Origin: Sipunculus nudus
Taxonomy: Eukaryota; Annelida; Sipuncula; Golfingiida; Sipunculidae
NCBI GenBank assembly: GCA_026874595.1
Contig: CM049308.1
Location: 13,038,001 to 13,102,000 of the forward strand
DNA length: 64,000 nucleotides
Direction of reading: 5' to 3'
This document shows, piece after piece, positions 27,989 through 38,796 of the stretch. Positions within the stretch are counted from its first letter, which is position 1. Every line of letters begins with the position of its first letter. The position numbers and the translations under genes are program-made. Under the pieces are notes generated by a model. That model saw only the letters and a list, made by a program, of their open reading frames with translations. It had not been told where the DNA came from and did not search any database.

Positions 27989-29829
27989 TAGACTAGACTA
28001 GATCTTGTAATTATAGTCATCAGACATCTCAGTTGAGATAAGCTGAGCTTGATCGCCCTGGATGTCTCTTTAGACTAGAAATTCTTAATCCCTTTAAATA
28101 AAGGTTTCAAGTTTTCCAAGATCGAAATAAAGTTGAAAATTTTGAGATCGAAAATTTTAAGATCGAAAAATCGTTCCGTTCGCAGTGCTTCAGACGAAAA
28201 TGCCACATGTCTGTATTAGTTGACCAGGGGGGATCCCAGCTGCAGCGGTGGGAAGTCTGTTTTCTATGGATGTACAAAAGGGGGGGATCCTAGCTGCACT
28301 GGAATGAGATTTCACTTTTCTTCGTTATTGATTTTTAAAGTTCGTTTGTTCCTGGTCAGCCAACCGTGAGACACTTCAATATCGTTTTACAATCTTGCTC
28401 GGAGCTTTGTTTGCGCTTTGTTTATACTTCTGGAGTCGTGAGAACTTTCATTGTTTTACTGTGTCAAGTTTCCTGAAGGCCGGACTCAGTCTTTTCTTCA
28501 ACACTTGTTTCCGTTGTACTTGCTTCAGTTATTTGAGATTCTTCTGATGGATTTTCGGCCTCCATTTCTTCTGTTTCGTCTTCAGCTTCTGATTCTGAGG
28601 TTGCGTATGTTGCTTGCGGGATCTGTTCCACTACTTCATATATCTTTTCTTTTGTGTTATGCAGCTTTATGGGATCTCGTTCAGTCCATGAGTCAAACCA
28701 ATCTTTATATAACGGTTTTAAATCTTCCATGTGGTAATCGAGGTCGTCTGGGTGAATTGGTGTGTCCATTAGAAATTGAGCTACATAGGCAATGTTCCGT
28801 GCTTGTGTTTGTCGTAGGTCTTCATCGTAATCATTATACAGTACTGCTGCAGCCACCATGTATATGAGTTGAGTTCCAGTGAAGTGTAAAGTCTGTACTT
28901 GTGCGTCTGCAGTCGTCTTCGGTGTTTCCGCTGCTTTTGATGGTTCCGTCTGTATTATCGGTGTCTGGCTCGTTTCTTGAGGTTCCGTGAGTTGTGATAT
29001 TGCTTGGCAAGGAGGTGATGTCTTTTGTTGTGCTAGTTGACGATATTTTTTGTAGAAAGGACACCCTCTGTAGGAAGTGGCGTGGTCCCCTTGGCAGTTT
29101 GCGCATGTTTTCTGTGTTTTGGTACATTGATTTGTTCGGTGTTCAGGTGCTCCACATCGGTAGCACCTAGGCTTGTTTTGACATTCTCGGCTGTGGTGTC
29201 CCCATCCTGAGCAGCGGCCACAGAATGGATGAGTAATGGTCAGGTATTCTTCGGTTTTGAATAACTTGTAACCGGCTTTTAGTCCATGTTGCAATGCGGA
29301 ATCAGCATCTTCTCTGCTTGTCATGAGGACCTTGACTTTGTGAATGGGCGATTTTGTAGCTGAGCTGTATAGGCGTATCACATCCTTGATTGAGTAGGTT
29401 TCTTCTAGTAGTGACTTTAAATCTTGGGTGTCTGTAGATGGGGGAACGCCTTTCATCACCACAGGAAATTCTGTAAGTTTGGATGGTTTTGCTTTCTCTC
29501 CTGATTTCTTACGTCTGTGTTTGACCGTTGTAATCCCAGTGACGGTTTTGAATTTTTCATAACTTTTCCACTCCGCCAGGTTCTTTAGGCGAGATCCGTC
29601 TATTGCCTTGGTGGGGTGTATATATAGGCTGTCTCTTGTTTTGGTAGCTGTGTCCAGAGTTATATCTGGAAAGGCCGCTTTTAAACTCCTATACAGTTGT
29701 ACCGGGTCATTGAGAATATCTGGTGGGATACCCGAGACCAGGTAACCGTCCTCAGGCGAGGTCATGATAATAGTTGTGCGAGCGCGCTGTCGACACGTCT
29801 TGTCTAAACGAACACTAATACACGACTGA
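27989..29829 (-). mobile_element. Family C Gag-only LINE copy C1, apparently complete
   Basis: About 1.84 kb with a 13-14 bp target-site duplication. On the plus strand it opens with a 5-bp repeat tail (TAGAC TAGAC TAGAT) then CTTG. The 3'UTR shares TGTCTCTTTAGACTA (28063-28077) with family B and holds a copy of the GGGATCCCAGCTGCAG hairpin half at about 28210. A single Gag ORF; no endonuclease or reverse transcriptase. Because the duplication is intact and the leader ahead of the ATG is short, I read it as a complete non-autonomous element, not a deletion. Confidence 0.82.
28464..29765 (-). CDS. Family C Gag-like zinc-knuckle protein, 433 aa
   Basis: Single ORF of C1. Residues 100-175 form a PRE_C2HC-like region (FPVVMKGVPPSTDTQDL; VIRLYSSATKSPIHKVKVLM). 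Three knuckles: C182-C195 (CGRCSGWGHHSREC), C201-C214 (CYRCGAPEHRTNQC) and C221-C235 (CANCQGDHATSYRGC). The C-terminal 50 residues are strongly acidic (SESEAEDETEEMEAENPSEE), unlike the A and B Gags. ATG 29763-29765. No Pol follows, so replication must rely on a reverse transcriptase in trans, perhaps that of family B. Reminiscent in layout of Drosophila HeT-A, which is also Gag-only. Confidence 0.88.
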   Translation of the reverse strand: MTSPEDGYLVSGIPPDILNDPVQLYRSLKAAFPDITLDTATKTRDSLYIHPTKAIDGSRLKNLAEWKSYEKFKTVTGITTVKHRRKKSGEKAKPSKLTEFPVVMKGVPPSTDTQDLKSLLEETYSIKDVIRLYSSATKSPIHKVKVLMTSREDADSALQHGLKAGYKLFKTEEYLTITHPFCGRCSGWGHHSRECQNKPRCYRCGAPEHRTNQCTKTQKTCANCQGDHATSYRGCPFYKKYRQLAQQKTSPPCQAISQLTEPQETSQTPIIQTEPSKAAETPKTTADAQVQTLHFTGTQLIYMVAAAVLYNDYDEDLRQTQARNIAYVAQFLMDTPIHPDDLDYHMEDLKPLYKDWFDSWTERDPIKLHNTKEKIYEVVEQIPQATYATSESEAEDETEEMEAENPSEESQITEASTTETSVEEKTESGLQET

Positions 29830-30135
29830 GTGTGTTCGATACGGGCCTTAGTTGTGCTTAATTGATTGTGGAGACCTTGTATGCAAATTAGGGGATGCCA
29901 GCTGCAGGGGTCTAATTTACCTCTGCAGATTCGATCCCCCTATTGCTCGAAGGTCGGGGTGTGTTGAATGGAGGTCAGGTCGGTTTACAGGTGCGGGGTC
30001 GCGACCCATATTGCTGACCTCTTGTTTTTGTGAGTGTTGGGTTCTGTGTTGTGTGTATCCGTTGAGAAGGCTTGTTGGTGTAGTTTTTTGGATGTTTAAT
30101 ATATAGTTTATTTGTTTTATTAATTATTTACTATG

Positions 30136-33009
30136 TTATTGTTGATTTTGTCCTTCTAGAATGTAATCTAGAGGGGACTTTATTTTTATGTTGTTTTTAG
30201 GTTGTGTGTAATCGTGTTGATATTTAAGTAGTTTTATTGTGTCCAGTTCTTTTATTCTTTCATAGGAGTTTGTTGCTTGTTCTTTTAGATATTCAGTGAT
30301 TTTGGGGGTGTTTGTTTTTTCTCTTAATTCGTTTGTTTTTCTTAGTTTGTGTGTTCTGAGAATGGCTCTCAGTGCTTTATTTTGTGTGATTTCTAGTTTA
30401 TTTAACATTGTTTTCCCTGCGCCTAGAAACGCGATGGACCCATATGTGCCTATAGGGCGGATCCATTGCTTGTACAGGTAACTGGCCGTTTCTGCTTTCG
30501 GTCCGTCATGTTTGTAGCACAGAGCTTTTAGAATATTTACTCTGTTCCACATTCTTTGGATTATGTTCTCTATGTGTGGTTTCCAGGTGGCTCTTGAGTC
30601 GAATGTTACACCTAGAAATTTTGCCTCTTTGTGTTCTTTGAGGTCCTCACCTAATAATTCTAGGGGCTCGAAATATTTGGGTTTTTTAGCTTTTGTAAAT
30701 AAAACAGTTTGTGTTTTTGAGGGGTTTAAGCGGACTCTCCAGTCGTCGCACCAGTTTTCTATTCTTTGTAATTGGGCCTGTACTTTATTTCTGGAGTATT
30801 TTGGATTTGTGTCAGTCGACCAGATGGCAATGTCATCAGCGTATTGTGATTCGCACAGTTGTTGTCCTGTCTTGGGGATGTCATTTACATACATTATGTA
30901 TAATAGAGGGCTGAGAACAGATCCCTGGGGGGTCCCTGCTTTAAGTGTTATTTCTTGTGATAGGGTCCCTTTAACTTTTACTCTGAGAGTCCTGTTGTGT
31001 AGAAAGGATGAAATTAATCTGATTATTTTATTCGGAAGATGGGATTTCATTATTTTGTATCTGATTCCGTCTGACCAAACGGAGTCAAAAGCCTTTTCCA
31101 CATCGAGGAATGTGGCCAGGGTATATTGACTCCGTTTAAAACCTGTGGTTATTGATTGGCTAAGTCGGAGGATGTGGTCGGTGGTGGATCTGCCCGCTCT
31201 GAACCCGGACTGATCTTGGTTAAAAAATGGGCCCCCCAATTCGGGAGGTCGGTTGTCCAAAAACGTGGTTATCCTATTTTTTAGGATTTTTTCAAATAGT
31301 TTTCCTATGCAGGGGAGTAAGCTGATAGGTCTGAAATTTGTTGGTTTGTCTTGTGTTTTGCCGGGTTTTGGAATCATTGTTACTACGGCTTTTTTCCAGT
31401 CGTCTGGGAAGTATCCCCAGTTAATGCAGAGTGTGTATAATTTCGCTATTCTTTCTAAACAGGTGTCGGGGAGTTTTTTTAATATTACGTAGTTGATGTT
31501 GTCTGCGCCTGGGGCTGATTTTCCCTTGGCTGTTTTAAGTGCGCGTTTTATTTCAATTAGCGCAACAGGCCTGACTGCGGGGTTATTATCATCTGTTTCA
31601 TTTATTTGTGTTTGTAATGGTTTGAATAAAATCGGGTTGTTTTCTATAGTTTCAGTAACTGTATCATAGAGTTCTTCATTAAAATCTTCATCTTCTGGTG
31701 TTGTGTGTATTTTTTCCAGGGTGTTCGCGAATAAATCTGCTTTGCTTTGTGGGGTTTCGGCTACGGAGCCGTCGGGTTTTAACAGTGGTTGGGATTGCCC
31801 TGTGCTGGGATTTGTTCTTGTGTTTGAATATTGTTTGAATTTGTTCCAAAATTGTTTTGTGTTTGTTTTATCATCTAAGCTATTTATGTAGTCTGTCCAT
31901 TGTGTGCGTTTTTGTTCTAGGATAGCTTTTTGTGTTAGTTTATTTATTCTATTATATAGATGGTTCGCTTCGGCCGTGCGGGTCCGTTTTTGATAATTTC
32001 GGACTCGGCGACGCAGTTTTACAAGTTCCCTGATTCTGGGCGTGAAGTGCCACCAGTTTCTATTTTTATTTATTTTTTCGGGCGCTACTATATTAATAGC
32101 TTCGGTGATGGACTGGGTCATCTCGTATGTCAGGTTATCGATCTGGAGGTGGGTAATAACATCCGCCTCGTCAGGATCGGTCATTTTTTCGTCCGTGTAT
32201 TTTTGGAATTTTCTCCAGTCTGCGTTTTTCAGGTCTCTGAATTTTTTGGGGGGCGCGACCTGTGGTGCCCAGTTTATATCTAAATGGATTGGGAGATGAT
32301 CTGAACCTATATCCTCTCCCACATAATATTCAGAACTTAAAGCTAATTCTGGCGTGGCTAGAGCGAGGTCTAGTATATTCCACGCTCCGTTTGCGGTGTT
32401 AAAGTAAGTCGGGTTTTCGTCATTTAATAGTATTAAATTACCGTCTGAGAGTTCATTCATTAATATCCTCCCAGACTCATTTGTGTATCGCGCTCCGTAA
32501 TTTTCATGAGGGGCGTTCAGGTCTCCGAGGATTATGTAATTTTTACTGTTATTTCTGATTTTTTTGAATATTTGCGGTTGTAATTTGTTTTGTGGCGGAT
32601 TGTAATAAACTATTATATCTAGGGGGGAGGTTGTGTTTTGTTCGTTGTTTATGCGCACGGAGAGAGCTTCTGCTTTAAAATGCCCGAACCATTTGTTTAT
32701 AGTATAGTTTAGTTGTCTGTCTATACAAATGGCCGTGCCCCCTCCGGCTCCTGTTTTTCTGTCTGCTCTGATTAAGTCATAGGGTCCCATCGAGAAATGG
32801 GTGCCTGGTTTGAGTTTTGTTTCTGTTATCAGAGCAATTTGTATGTTGTTTCTTGTTAAATAATTTAATAAACTTTGTTTTTTGGTGGTGAGACTGTTTG
32901 TGTTAATGTGAATGATCTTGAGTTTGTCGTTTGGGGTGTTAGTTGGGGGGCTAGTGTTATCTATATTATTATTTACAATATTGAATGCTATTTTTTTGGG
33001 TTGTTTCAG
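30136..33009 (-). CDS. Family B ORF2 (B3): endonuclease/reverse transcriptase, full length
   Basis: Open from the CTG at 33007-33009 (overlapping the ORF1 stop TGA) to the stop, 957 codons; first Met at 32790 (884 aa from there). Numbered from that Met: GDLNAPH 89-95, GSDHLPI with H165, FLDVEKAFDSVW about 561-572, GTPQGSVLSPLL about 619-630, and YADD 650-653. The N-terminal endonuclease segment (HINTNSL, ITETKL) lies before the first Met, so a Met start would remove catalytic residues. No stop or frameshift. It has SAPGAD where B6 has SAPGED. Confidence 0.85.
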   Translation of the reverse strand: MKQPKKIAFNIVNNNIDNTSPPTNTPNDKLKIIHINTNSLTTKKQSLLNYLTRNNIQIALITETKLKPGTHFSMGPYDLIRADRKTGAGGGTAICIDRQLNYTINKWFGHFKAEALSVRINNEQNTTSPLDIIVYYNPPQNKLQPQIFKKIRNNSKNYIILGDLNAPHENYGARYTNESGRILMNELSDGNLILLNDENPTYFNTANGAWNILDLALATPELALSSEYYVGEDIGSDHLPIHLDINWAPQVAPPKKFRDLKNADWRKFQKYTDEKMTDPDEADVITHLQIDNLTYEMTQSITEAINIVAPEKINKNRNWWHFTPRIRELVKLRRRVRNYQKRTRTAEANHLYNRINKLTQKAILEQKRTQWTDYINSLDDKTNTKQFWNKFKQYSNTRTNPSTGQSQPLLKPDGSVAETPQSKADLFANTLEKIHTTPEDEDFNEELYDTVTETIENNPILFKPLQTQINETDDNNPAVRPVALIEIKRALKTAKGKSAPGADNINYVILKKLPDTCLERIAKLYTLCINWGYFPDDWKKAVVTMIPKPGKTQDKPTNFRPISLLPCIGKLFEKILKNRITTFLDNRPPELGGPFFNQDQSGFRAGRSTTDHILRLSQSITTGFKRSQYTLATFLDVEKAFDSVWSDGIRYKIMKSHLPNKIIRLISSFLHNRTLRVKVKGTLSQEITLKAGTPQGSVLSPLLYIMYVNDIPKTGQQLCESQYADDIAIWSTDTNPKYSRNKVQAQLQRIENWCDDWRVRLNPSKTQTVLFTKAKKPKYFEPLELLGEDLKEHKEAKFLGVTFDSRATWKPHIENIIQRMWNRVNILKALCYKHDGPKAETASYLYKQWIRPIGTYGSIAFLGAGKTMLNKLEITQNKALRAILRTHKLRKTNELREKTNTPKITEYLKEQATNSYERIKELDTIKLLKYQHDYTQPKNNIKIKSPLDYILEGQNQQ

Positions 33010-34139
33010 CGGGATAAGGCAGGAAATTCCTGTCTGTAGAGACTGTTATTTTGTTTAGTTTTCATTATATTTGCTTCAACAGTGCGTGGATGCACTGTGA
33101 AGTGGTAGGCTTGTCGGTGTCCTACTGCTAGGATATTGCAGATTTCTGCTAGTGATTTTTCGGGCAGTAATTCTGTCATAGCGAAGGCCAAGTAGGTTAA
33201 GTTTTTTGTTGCTTGTATTTCCCTGTTATTTTCCTGTGTGTTTAATTGTGGTGTGTTTTTTATTGTGTTGTTACCCCATGCAGGGCGGCTTGGGGCTGGG
33301 GCAGGGAGGAGTGGGATTTTGTTTGTTTTTTCTTTGTTAAGTTTTTCGTTTATTCTGTAGTCCGAGTTTGCCTTTTTGTAAATGGGACAGGACTTGTAGC
33401 TGGCTATGTGCTGCCCATTGCAGTTTGCGCATTTTGCGCTCTGTTTTGGTCTGTCGCAGTCTTTTAGTGTGTGTCCTTGTGTGCCACAACGGAGACACCG
33501 GGGCTGTAAGTTACATTTTTTTGCTGAGTGGCCAAATCTTTGGCAATTGTAGCACTGAGCTACTTCACTCAACTCTTGGTATTCAGTCATTTTGTATGTT
33601 TTGTGTCCTAGTCTGATGTTTGTTTGTTGCGCTGTTTTATATTGTTGGGTGGTTGCAAAGGTAAGTTTTATAACTTTACTTTTGCCTAGTCTGTGTGCTT
33701 CTGTTATTCCTAGGGCTGTGAGTTCTTCTGTGATTTGTTGTGCGGTCATTTCGTCTGGGATTCCTTTAATGACTCCCTTTGTTTGTTTTTTGGTGTTTGT
33801 CTTGTTGATCAGTTTGTTTGTTGTAGTTTCTGTTACTTGTAGTGCTGGGAGAGTGTCCATGTTGGTGTCATCTGTTGTGTTTTGATTTCCGTTGGTCGGT
33901 TGTGGGTTTGTGTTTTGTTTGTTTGGTTGCTGTTGGGTGTATGGGGAGGTCGATTTTTTTGGTTTTTTGTTTGATTTTGGTGGTTGTGTGGGACTTGTGG
34001 TGTCGTTTGTGGGTGACATTTTCCTTTTTGGTGATGCTGTGGGTTTTGTGCTATTTGTTAACATTTGAACTTGAGTTTGGATGGGTGTTGTGTCCGCTAG
34101 TTTGAGTTGTCTTCTCGCTGATGGGTTTGTGTATGCGGG
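33006..34139 (-). pseudogene. Family B ORF1 fragment (B3), 5'-truncated Gag
   Basis: C-terminal two thirds of the B Gag, from about residue 200 of the 580-aa B1 protein to FPALSR. All three zinc knuckles are intact and nearly identical to B1. The frame is open to the truncation point at 34140; the first Met (MLTNSTK) is internal. No promoter or start remains. Confidence 0.85.
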
Positions 34140-34140
34140 T

Positions 34141-34160
34141 TGAAATGGATACGGGCCTTA
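34141..34160. repeat. 20-bp copy of an internal B 3'UTR sequence at the B3/B4 junction
   Basis: TGAAATGGATACGGGCCTTA lies between the truncated B3 ORF1 and the B4 tail. The same 20 bases are inside the B 3'UTR at 26088-26107, 38492-38511 and 58403-58422. It may be a relic of another B copy or a microhomology junction. Confidence 0.7.
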
Positions 34161-35628
34161 GATAGATAGAACTAGTATTTTGAGTCACTAGACAGACACG
34201 GTTGAGGTGGTCTGGGACCACCGCCCCGGCCTGTCTCTTTAGACTATAATTTTGATGTCGAAAATTGCCACACAAGCCAAGCCAAGGGGCCGCGAAAGCC
34301 ACCAGCACGCACCCGCACCGGTGACCGTGAAAGCTACATCACCCACACCCACAAAGCCCCGAGCGGACCACTTACCGCACGGATATCATCAGCAAAGCCG
34401 CTGCCCCCACGATCCCGGTCGCGAGCGACATCCCCGAGCAGAGTGCGCACCACAACAGAGAGACCCCAACACAAGCAGGGAAACCCAGATCGCCGCCAGA
34501 ACAACCTCTACCGCGAAGAGCCGGACTTCCTGTGACTTGGGTCGGGCAGGCTGTCTTGGCTTGGTCTTCAGCTGGTCCCCGAGCAGTGGGCCTAAAGTTG
34601 TCTGTCTGCCCACTGTCAGGGATTCTTGGCTTGTCTTGCTAGTCTTGACTTGGGTTCCGGCTGTCGGGGTGGTCTTGTCTTCTCTTGGCTTGTCCTAGGG
34701 CTACCAGTCTTGACTTGTCTTGAGGCTTGGTCTTGGGTCTTGGTCTTGTGGCAGGCAGCGGACCTAAAGTTGTCTGTCTGTCCGCTGCCAGGTCGATCAG
34801 TGATTGATTAGTCCTAAATAGGACTGTTGGGGGGTTAGTCCTAAAGAGGACTGTTGGGGGTCTTGTCTGGTCTGTCTGGAGCTGTCCCGGTGTAGGTCTG
34901 GGTAGTCGTCTTGGAAGTTGCTGTCAGTGGGCGGATGGGGTGTGCGCTCGTCTGGGTGCCCTCTATTCTTCCGCTGGTGGAGTGGGGGGGCTGCCGCAGG
35001 ACTTGCGCGTCGGTGTCGGATGCTGCTGTTGGTGGTTGTCAGGGGTAGTAGTTGTCCTTGGTGGGGGTGGGGGGGGGGGGGGGGGGGCCGTAGATTTCTT
35101 TATAATTTTATAAGTATCACATGGGATTTTTTAAGAAAATACCTCATGATCATTTACCCTTATATTGTCCTAAATGAGATATCTATATGAGATATCTTTA
35201 TAGTTAGAAATCTAGCCGGCCGGTGGAGCTCTCAGTTTGTACTTTTATATTAAGTATCACATAAATATTTATAAGAAATATTTACGATCATGTACTTTTA
35301 TAGGAAATACTTATAAGAAGTATTTTTATATAAGCGCAGACTGAGAGAAAAGGGGGCGGGGGTAGTTGAGGCTAGTGGCGGCATCAGTTTCCATCCACTT
35401 GCTAGTGGCCGGCTTCAGTTTCCATGCCACTGGTCTGCCGGAGATGCTGTAAATTACTAATAAGATCTATAATTATACCTTATATATGAGCGTCGGATAA
35501 CCAGATATTTCGTCGATATTGTGAAAAATACAAAAACAAAAGGGAGAAAAACCGGTAAAAATCATAAAAAACGTGGGTTAGTGTGCATGAAAAAATGATG
35601 AGTGAGGTGGTGTATTTACATGAATTGT

Positions 35629-35660
<32 letters not shown>

Positions 35661-37485
35661 GTTAAAAGTCAATGGTGTATAAAACAGCATGGTGCATTTT
35701 TTGTACATGGGTTTAGTATGGCTCTATTCTAATTGGGGGTGTATTAGTATTGGTTAGTGGATCGGTGTTGTGTCGGTGAATATGTATTTTCCAGAGTTGT
35801 GTCTTGTTTTAATCTCCGGCAATAATAGTGTCCCGGTTTGGGCACTTTGCCTTCGATTTGTGTTATTATTGTTCTTTAATAAAGTATTGTGTATTGCTGA
35901 GTATTAATTGTTCTGTGTTCCTTGTAGTTTTTGTTTTTATTTTGTTTGGTTTTTATTTTATGGAAAGGTAAAACGCGTCTCGTCCGAGCCGGCGAATTAC
36001 TCATCCCATATCAGGTGACTTTAGGTGTGTTGATTAATTGAAGATGTTATGAATAAATCTCCGACAATAGTAATGACCCGGTTTGGGCACTTTGTCTTTG
36101 ATTTATGTCATTATTGTTCTTTATTAAAATATTGTGTATTACTGAGTGTTAGTTGTTCTATGTTCCTTGTAGTTTTTGCTTTTATTCTGTTTGGTTTTTA
36201 TTTTTATTTTTGTGGGAAGGTAAAACGCGTCTCGACCGAGCCTGCGAATTACTCATCCCATATTTGGTGATGTTTGGTATGTTGTTCAATTGAAGATGTA
36301 ATGAATAAATCTCAGACAATAGTAGTGACCCGGTTTGGGCACTTTGTCTTTGATTCATGTTGTTGTGGGTTTTAATAAAGTTTTAGTTTAATATAAGGAT
36401 GTTGTTTTGTTGTTTTTAAGGTGTTAGGGAGGTTGTATTTTTCTAGACTGGTAAGTGGATGTTTTTGGGCGGGGGGCGGTTTGCGCTCTTTTATGTGCTC
36501 TCTAATTTTTGTGTTTGTACTGGGAGGGGGGGGGGGGGACGAGTGTAGTGAGGTTTGTTTACTGTGAGAGTTGTGTTTTTTGTTCGTGTGTGGTTTTTCT
36601 TTGTTGTCATGTTGGGGCGAGTGCTTTATTTTATTTTGAGTGTGGGTTTTATTATCGTTTTGTTAGGAAATGGGTGGTTTTTGTGGTTTATTTTTATTGT
36701 TATATTGTTTGGGAGTCGGTTTGGTCGGGGGGCGGGGCTGATATGTTAATTAGGGGATGCCAGCTGCAGGGGAGTACAGGTATTGTGTTCCTCTGCAGCT
36801 AGGATCCGATGATTAATTGATGGTCGGGGTGTTTTTTCTATTTTCCTATGCCTAATAGTTTTAAAGATATTTATTTATTTTCGTCAAAATTTCGTAGGGT
36901 TTTAGTATGGATAGAGTTTTTTGGGTTCCGTGAATTTCGAGTTTCTATTATTATTTCAAGTATGTTTGTTTCGTTCCTAAACTTTGTACGGGCCGTAGTT
37001 TTGATGAAAAGTTTGTATGAAAGGATGGGGCGTATTCGAGGGTCGTGGGTCAATTAATGTAGGTCGCGGCCCCGGCCTAGTGCCATGGCTTGACCTGATG
37101 GTTGATTGTTGTGTTTTGTAGTATGTAAAACAGGGGATGCCAGCTGCAGCGGGGTAAGTTGTGTACCCGCCGCAGCTAGGATCCGATGTTTGATTGATGG
37201 TCTGGGTGTTTTTTCTAATTTTCTGGGCCTGATATTTCTTATGATTTTTATTATTTTTCGACGTAATTTCGTGAAACTCGGGAATGGATAAAGTTTAGTG
37301 TGTCCTGTTAATTTGGAGTTTCTATTACTATTTTAAGTGCGTAAATTTTGTTCCTGAAATTTGTACGGGCCGATGTTCAGTAACTAATTTGTGTGGAGGG
37401 ATGGGATGTCTTTAGGGGTCAATTAATGTAGGTTGCGGCCCCTACCTAGTGCCTTGGCCTGACCTGTTAATTGATGTTTAATGCG

Positions 37486-38041
37486 TCGAATCGAATCGAA
37501 TCTTGTTTTTAAGCCCTTCAGACATGCACGGAACGGAAGGCCTTTGACCTTCGCGCCGGCTGTCTCTTAAGCTATAATTTTAAAATTTTGAGGTCCGCAT
37601 CTAAAGTCCTAAAATAAGAAATAAAATGTGTTCCGTCGCAGAAGCCGATTTCGGTATATGCCATGGAGTTGGTGTCTCTGTATTGTTTTACAATTTTACT
37701 CGGAAAAAGTTCTTTTTTATTTTCTCTATGCTAGATTCTTTTTCAGTTTATGCTTAGATCAGTCGTGGAAATTTTTTGCTAATCTTCATCCATGTGGTCA
37801 TCTGGCGAATTTGATGAATTCTCAACAGATTCCTCCTCAGGTTCATCGTCGTCGGATTCATCATCTTCATCTTCTGTTTCCACATAGAATACTGAGGTAA
37901 GTTCGTTGTTTTCTGTAGTTTCGTCTTGTATTCTCCGTAATATTTCTTGTAATTTGGCTCTCTTCTGGAAGAATTCTTTTTTTGTCGCATAATTCATGCA
38001 TAGTTGCCATCTTGCTCCTATCGTGGTCTGGATGATATCAT
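37486..38041 (-). mobile_element. Family C related element C2, 5'-truncated
   Basis: 556 bp insertion with target-site duplication TTTAATGCG (37477-37485 and 38042-38050). On the plus strand the tail is TCGAA TCGAA TCGAA T then CTTG, i.e. the same CTTG end as C1 but a different 5-bp unit. Its 3'UTR carries TGTCTCTTAAGCTATAATTTT. It encodes only the acidic C-terminus of a Gag. Diverged from C1, so a second C subfamily. Confidence 0.82.
37779..37997 (-). pseudogene. Family C Gag C-terminal fragment, acidic tail
   Basis: 72 codons from an internal Met; the frame is open further upstream to the truncation of C2 near 38041. The C-terminus is acidic (ETEDEDDESDDDEPEEES), comparable to the last 50 residues of the C1 Gag. 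Zinc knuckles are missing. Part of a 5'-truncated copy, so not a functional gene. Confidence 0.7.
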
Positions 38042-38796
38042 TTTAATGCGTGTTGTTTACCAAACAGGGGATGCCAGCTGCAGCGGGATAAGCATTGTTC
38101 CCGCCGTAGCTAGGATCCGATGCTTAGTTGATGGTCGGGCCGGTTTTTACTGATTTTGGCATTAATTTTTTTCCAAAATTTCTATTTTTATTTGCCGAAA
38201 CTTCTTAATGTTTAAGTCTAGGGCGGGTTCTGTGGGTTTTGAGGGAATTGGGGTTGTATTTTATTTTCTAGTTTGTTAATTTGGTTGCTAAAGTTGGTAC
38301 GGGGCGTTGTTTCGCTTATAAATTTTGGAGGGTCGGGGAGTGATTTTTCTTTGGTTTTGAACCTTATGTAAACTCGTTAATATTTGGTTTTTAATTTAGA
38401 AATTTGGGGGAGTGGAAGATTTTAGAAAGTTCTTTAGGTTTTTGCTATAATTTTGGGCTTTGGGGAATAATAGGTTGGTTAATTTTGGGGGTGAAATGGA
38501 TACGGGCCTTAGTTGTGCTTAATTGATTGTGGAGACCTTGTATGCAAATTAGGGGATGCCAGCTGCAGGGGTCTAATTTACCTCTGCAGATTCGATCCCC
38601 CTGTTGCTCGAAGGTCGGGGTGTGTTGAATGGAGGTCAGGTCGGTTTACAGGTGCGGGGTCGCGACCCATATTGCTGACCTCTTGTTTTTGTGAGTGTTG
38701 GGTTCTGTGTTGTGTGTATCCGTTGAGAAGGCTTGTTGGTGTAGTTTTTTGGATGTTTAATATATAGTTTATTTGTTTTATTAATTATTTACTATG

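Larger units (their letters stand above)
29838..34140 (-). mobile_element. Family B copy B3: short 3'UTR, full ORF2, 5'-truncated ORF1
   Basis: Lacks the long distal 3'UTR and any tail: it begins GATACGGGCCTTAGTTG, a point inside hairpin repeat unit 3/4. It ends inside ORF1 at 34140. The 13-bp GATACGGGCCTTA flanks it (29838-29850 and 34148-34160). More diverged from B2/B4/B6 than those are from one another. Confidence 0.75.
36752..38610. repeat. Family B 3'UTR hairpin repeat array in B4 (units 1-4)
   Basis: Hairpin starts at 36752, 37132, 38065 and 38551; C2 sits between units 2 and 3. Unit 1 is the intact version of the A3 target site. Unit bodies of about 300 bases are diverged but alignable (GTCAATTAATGTAGG..GCGGCCCC..CTAGTGCC). 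Confidence 0.8.
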
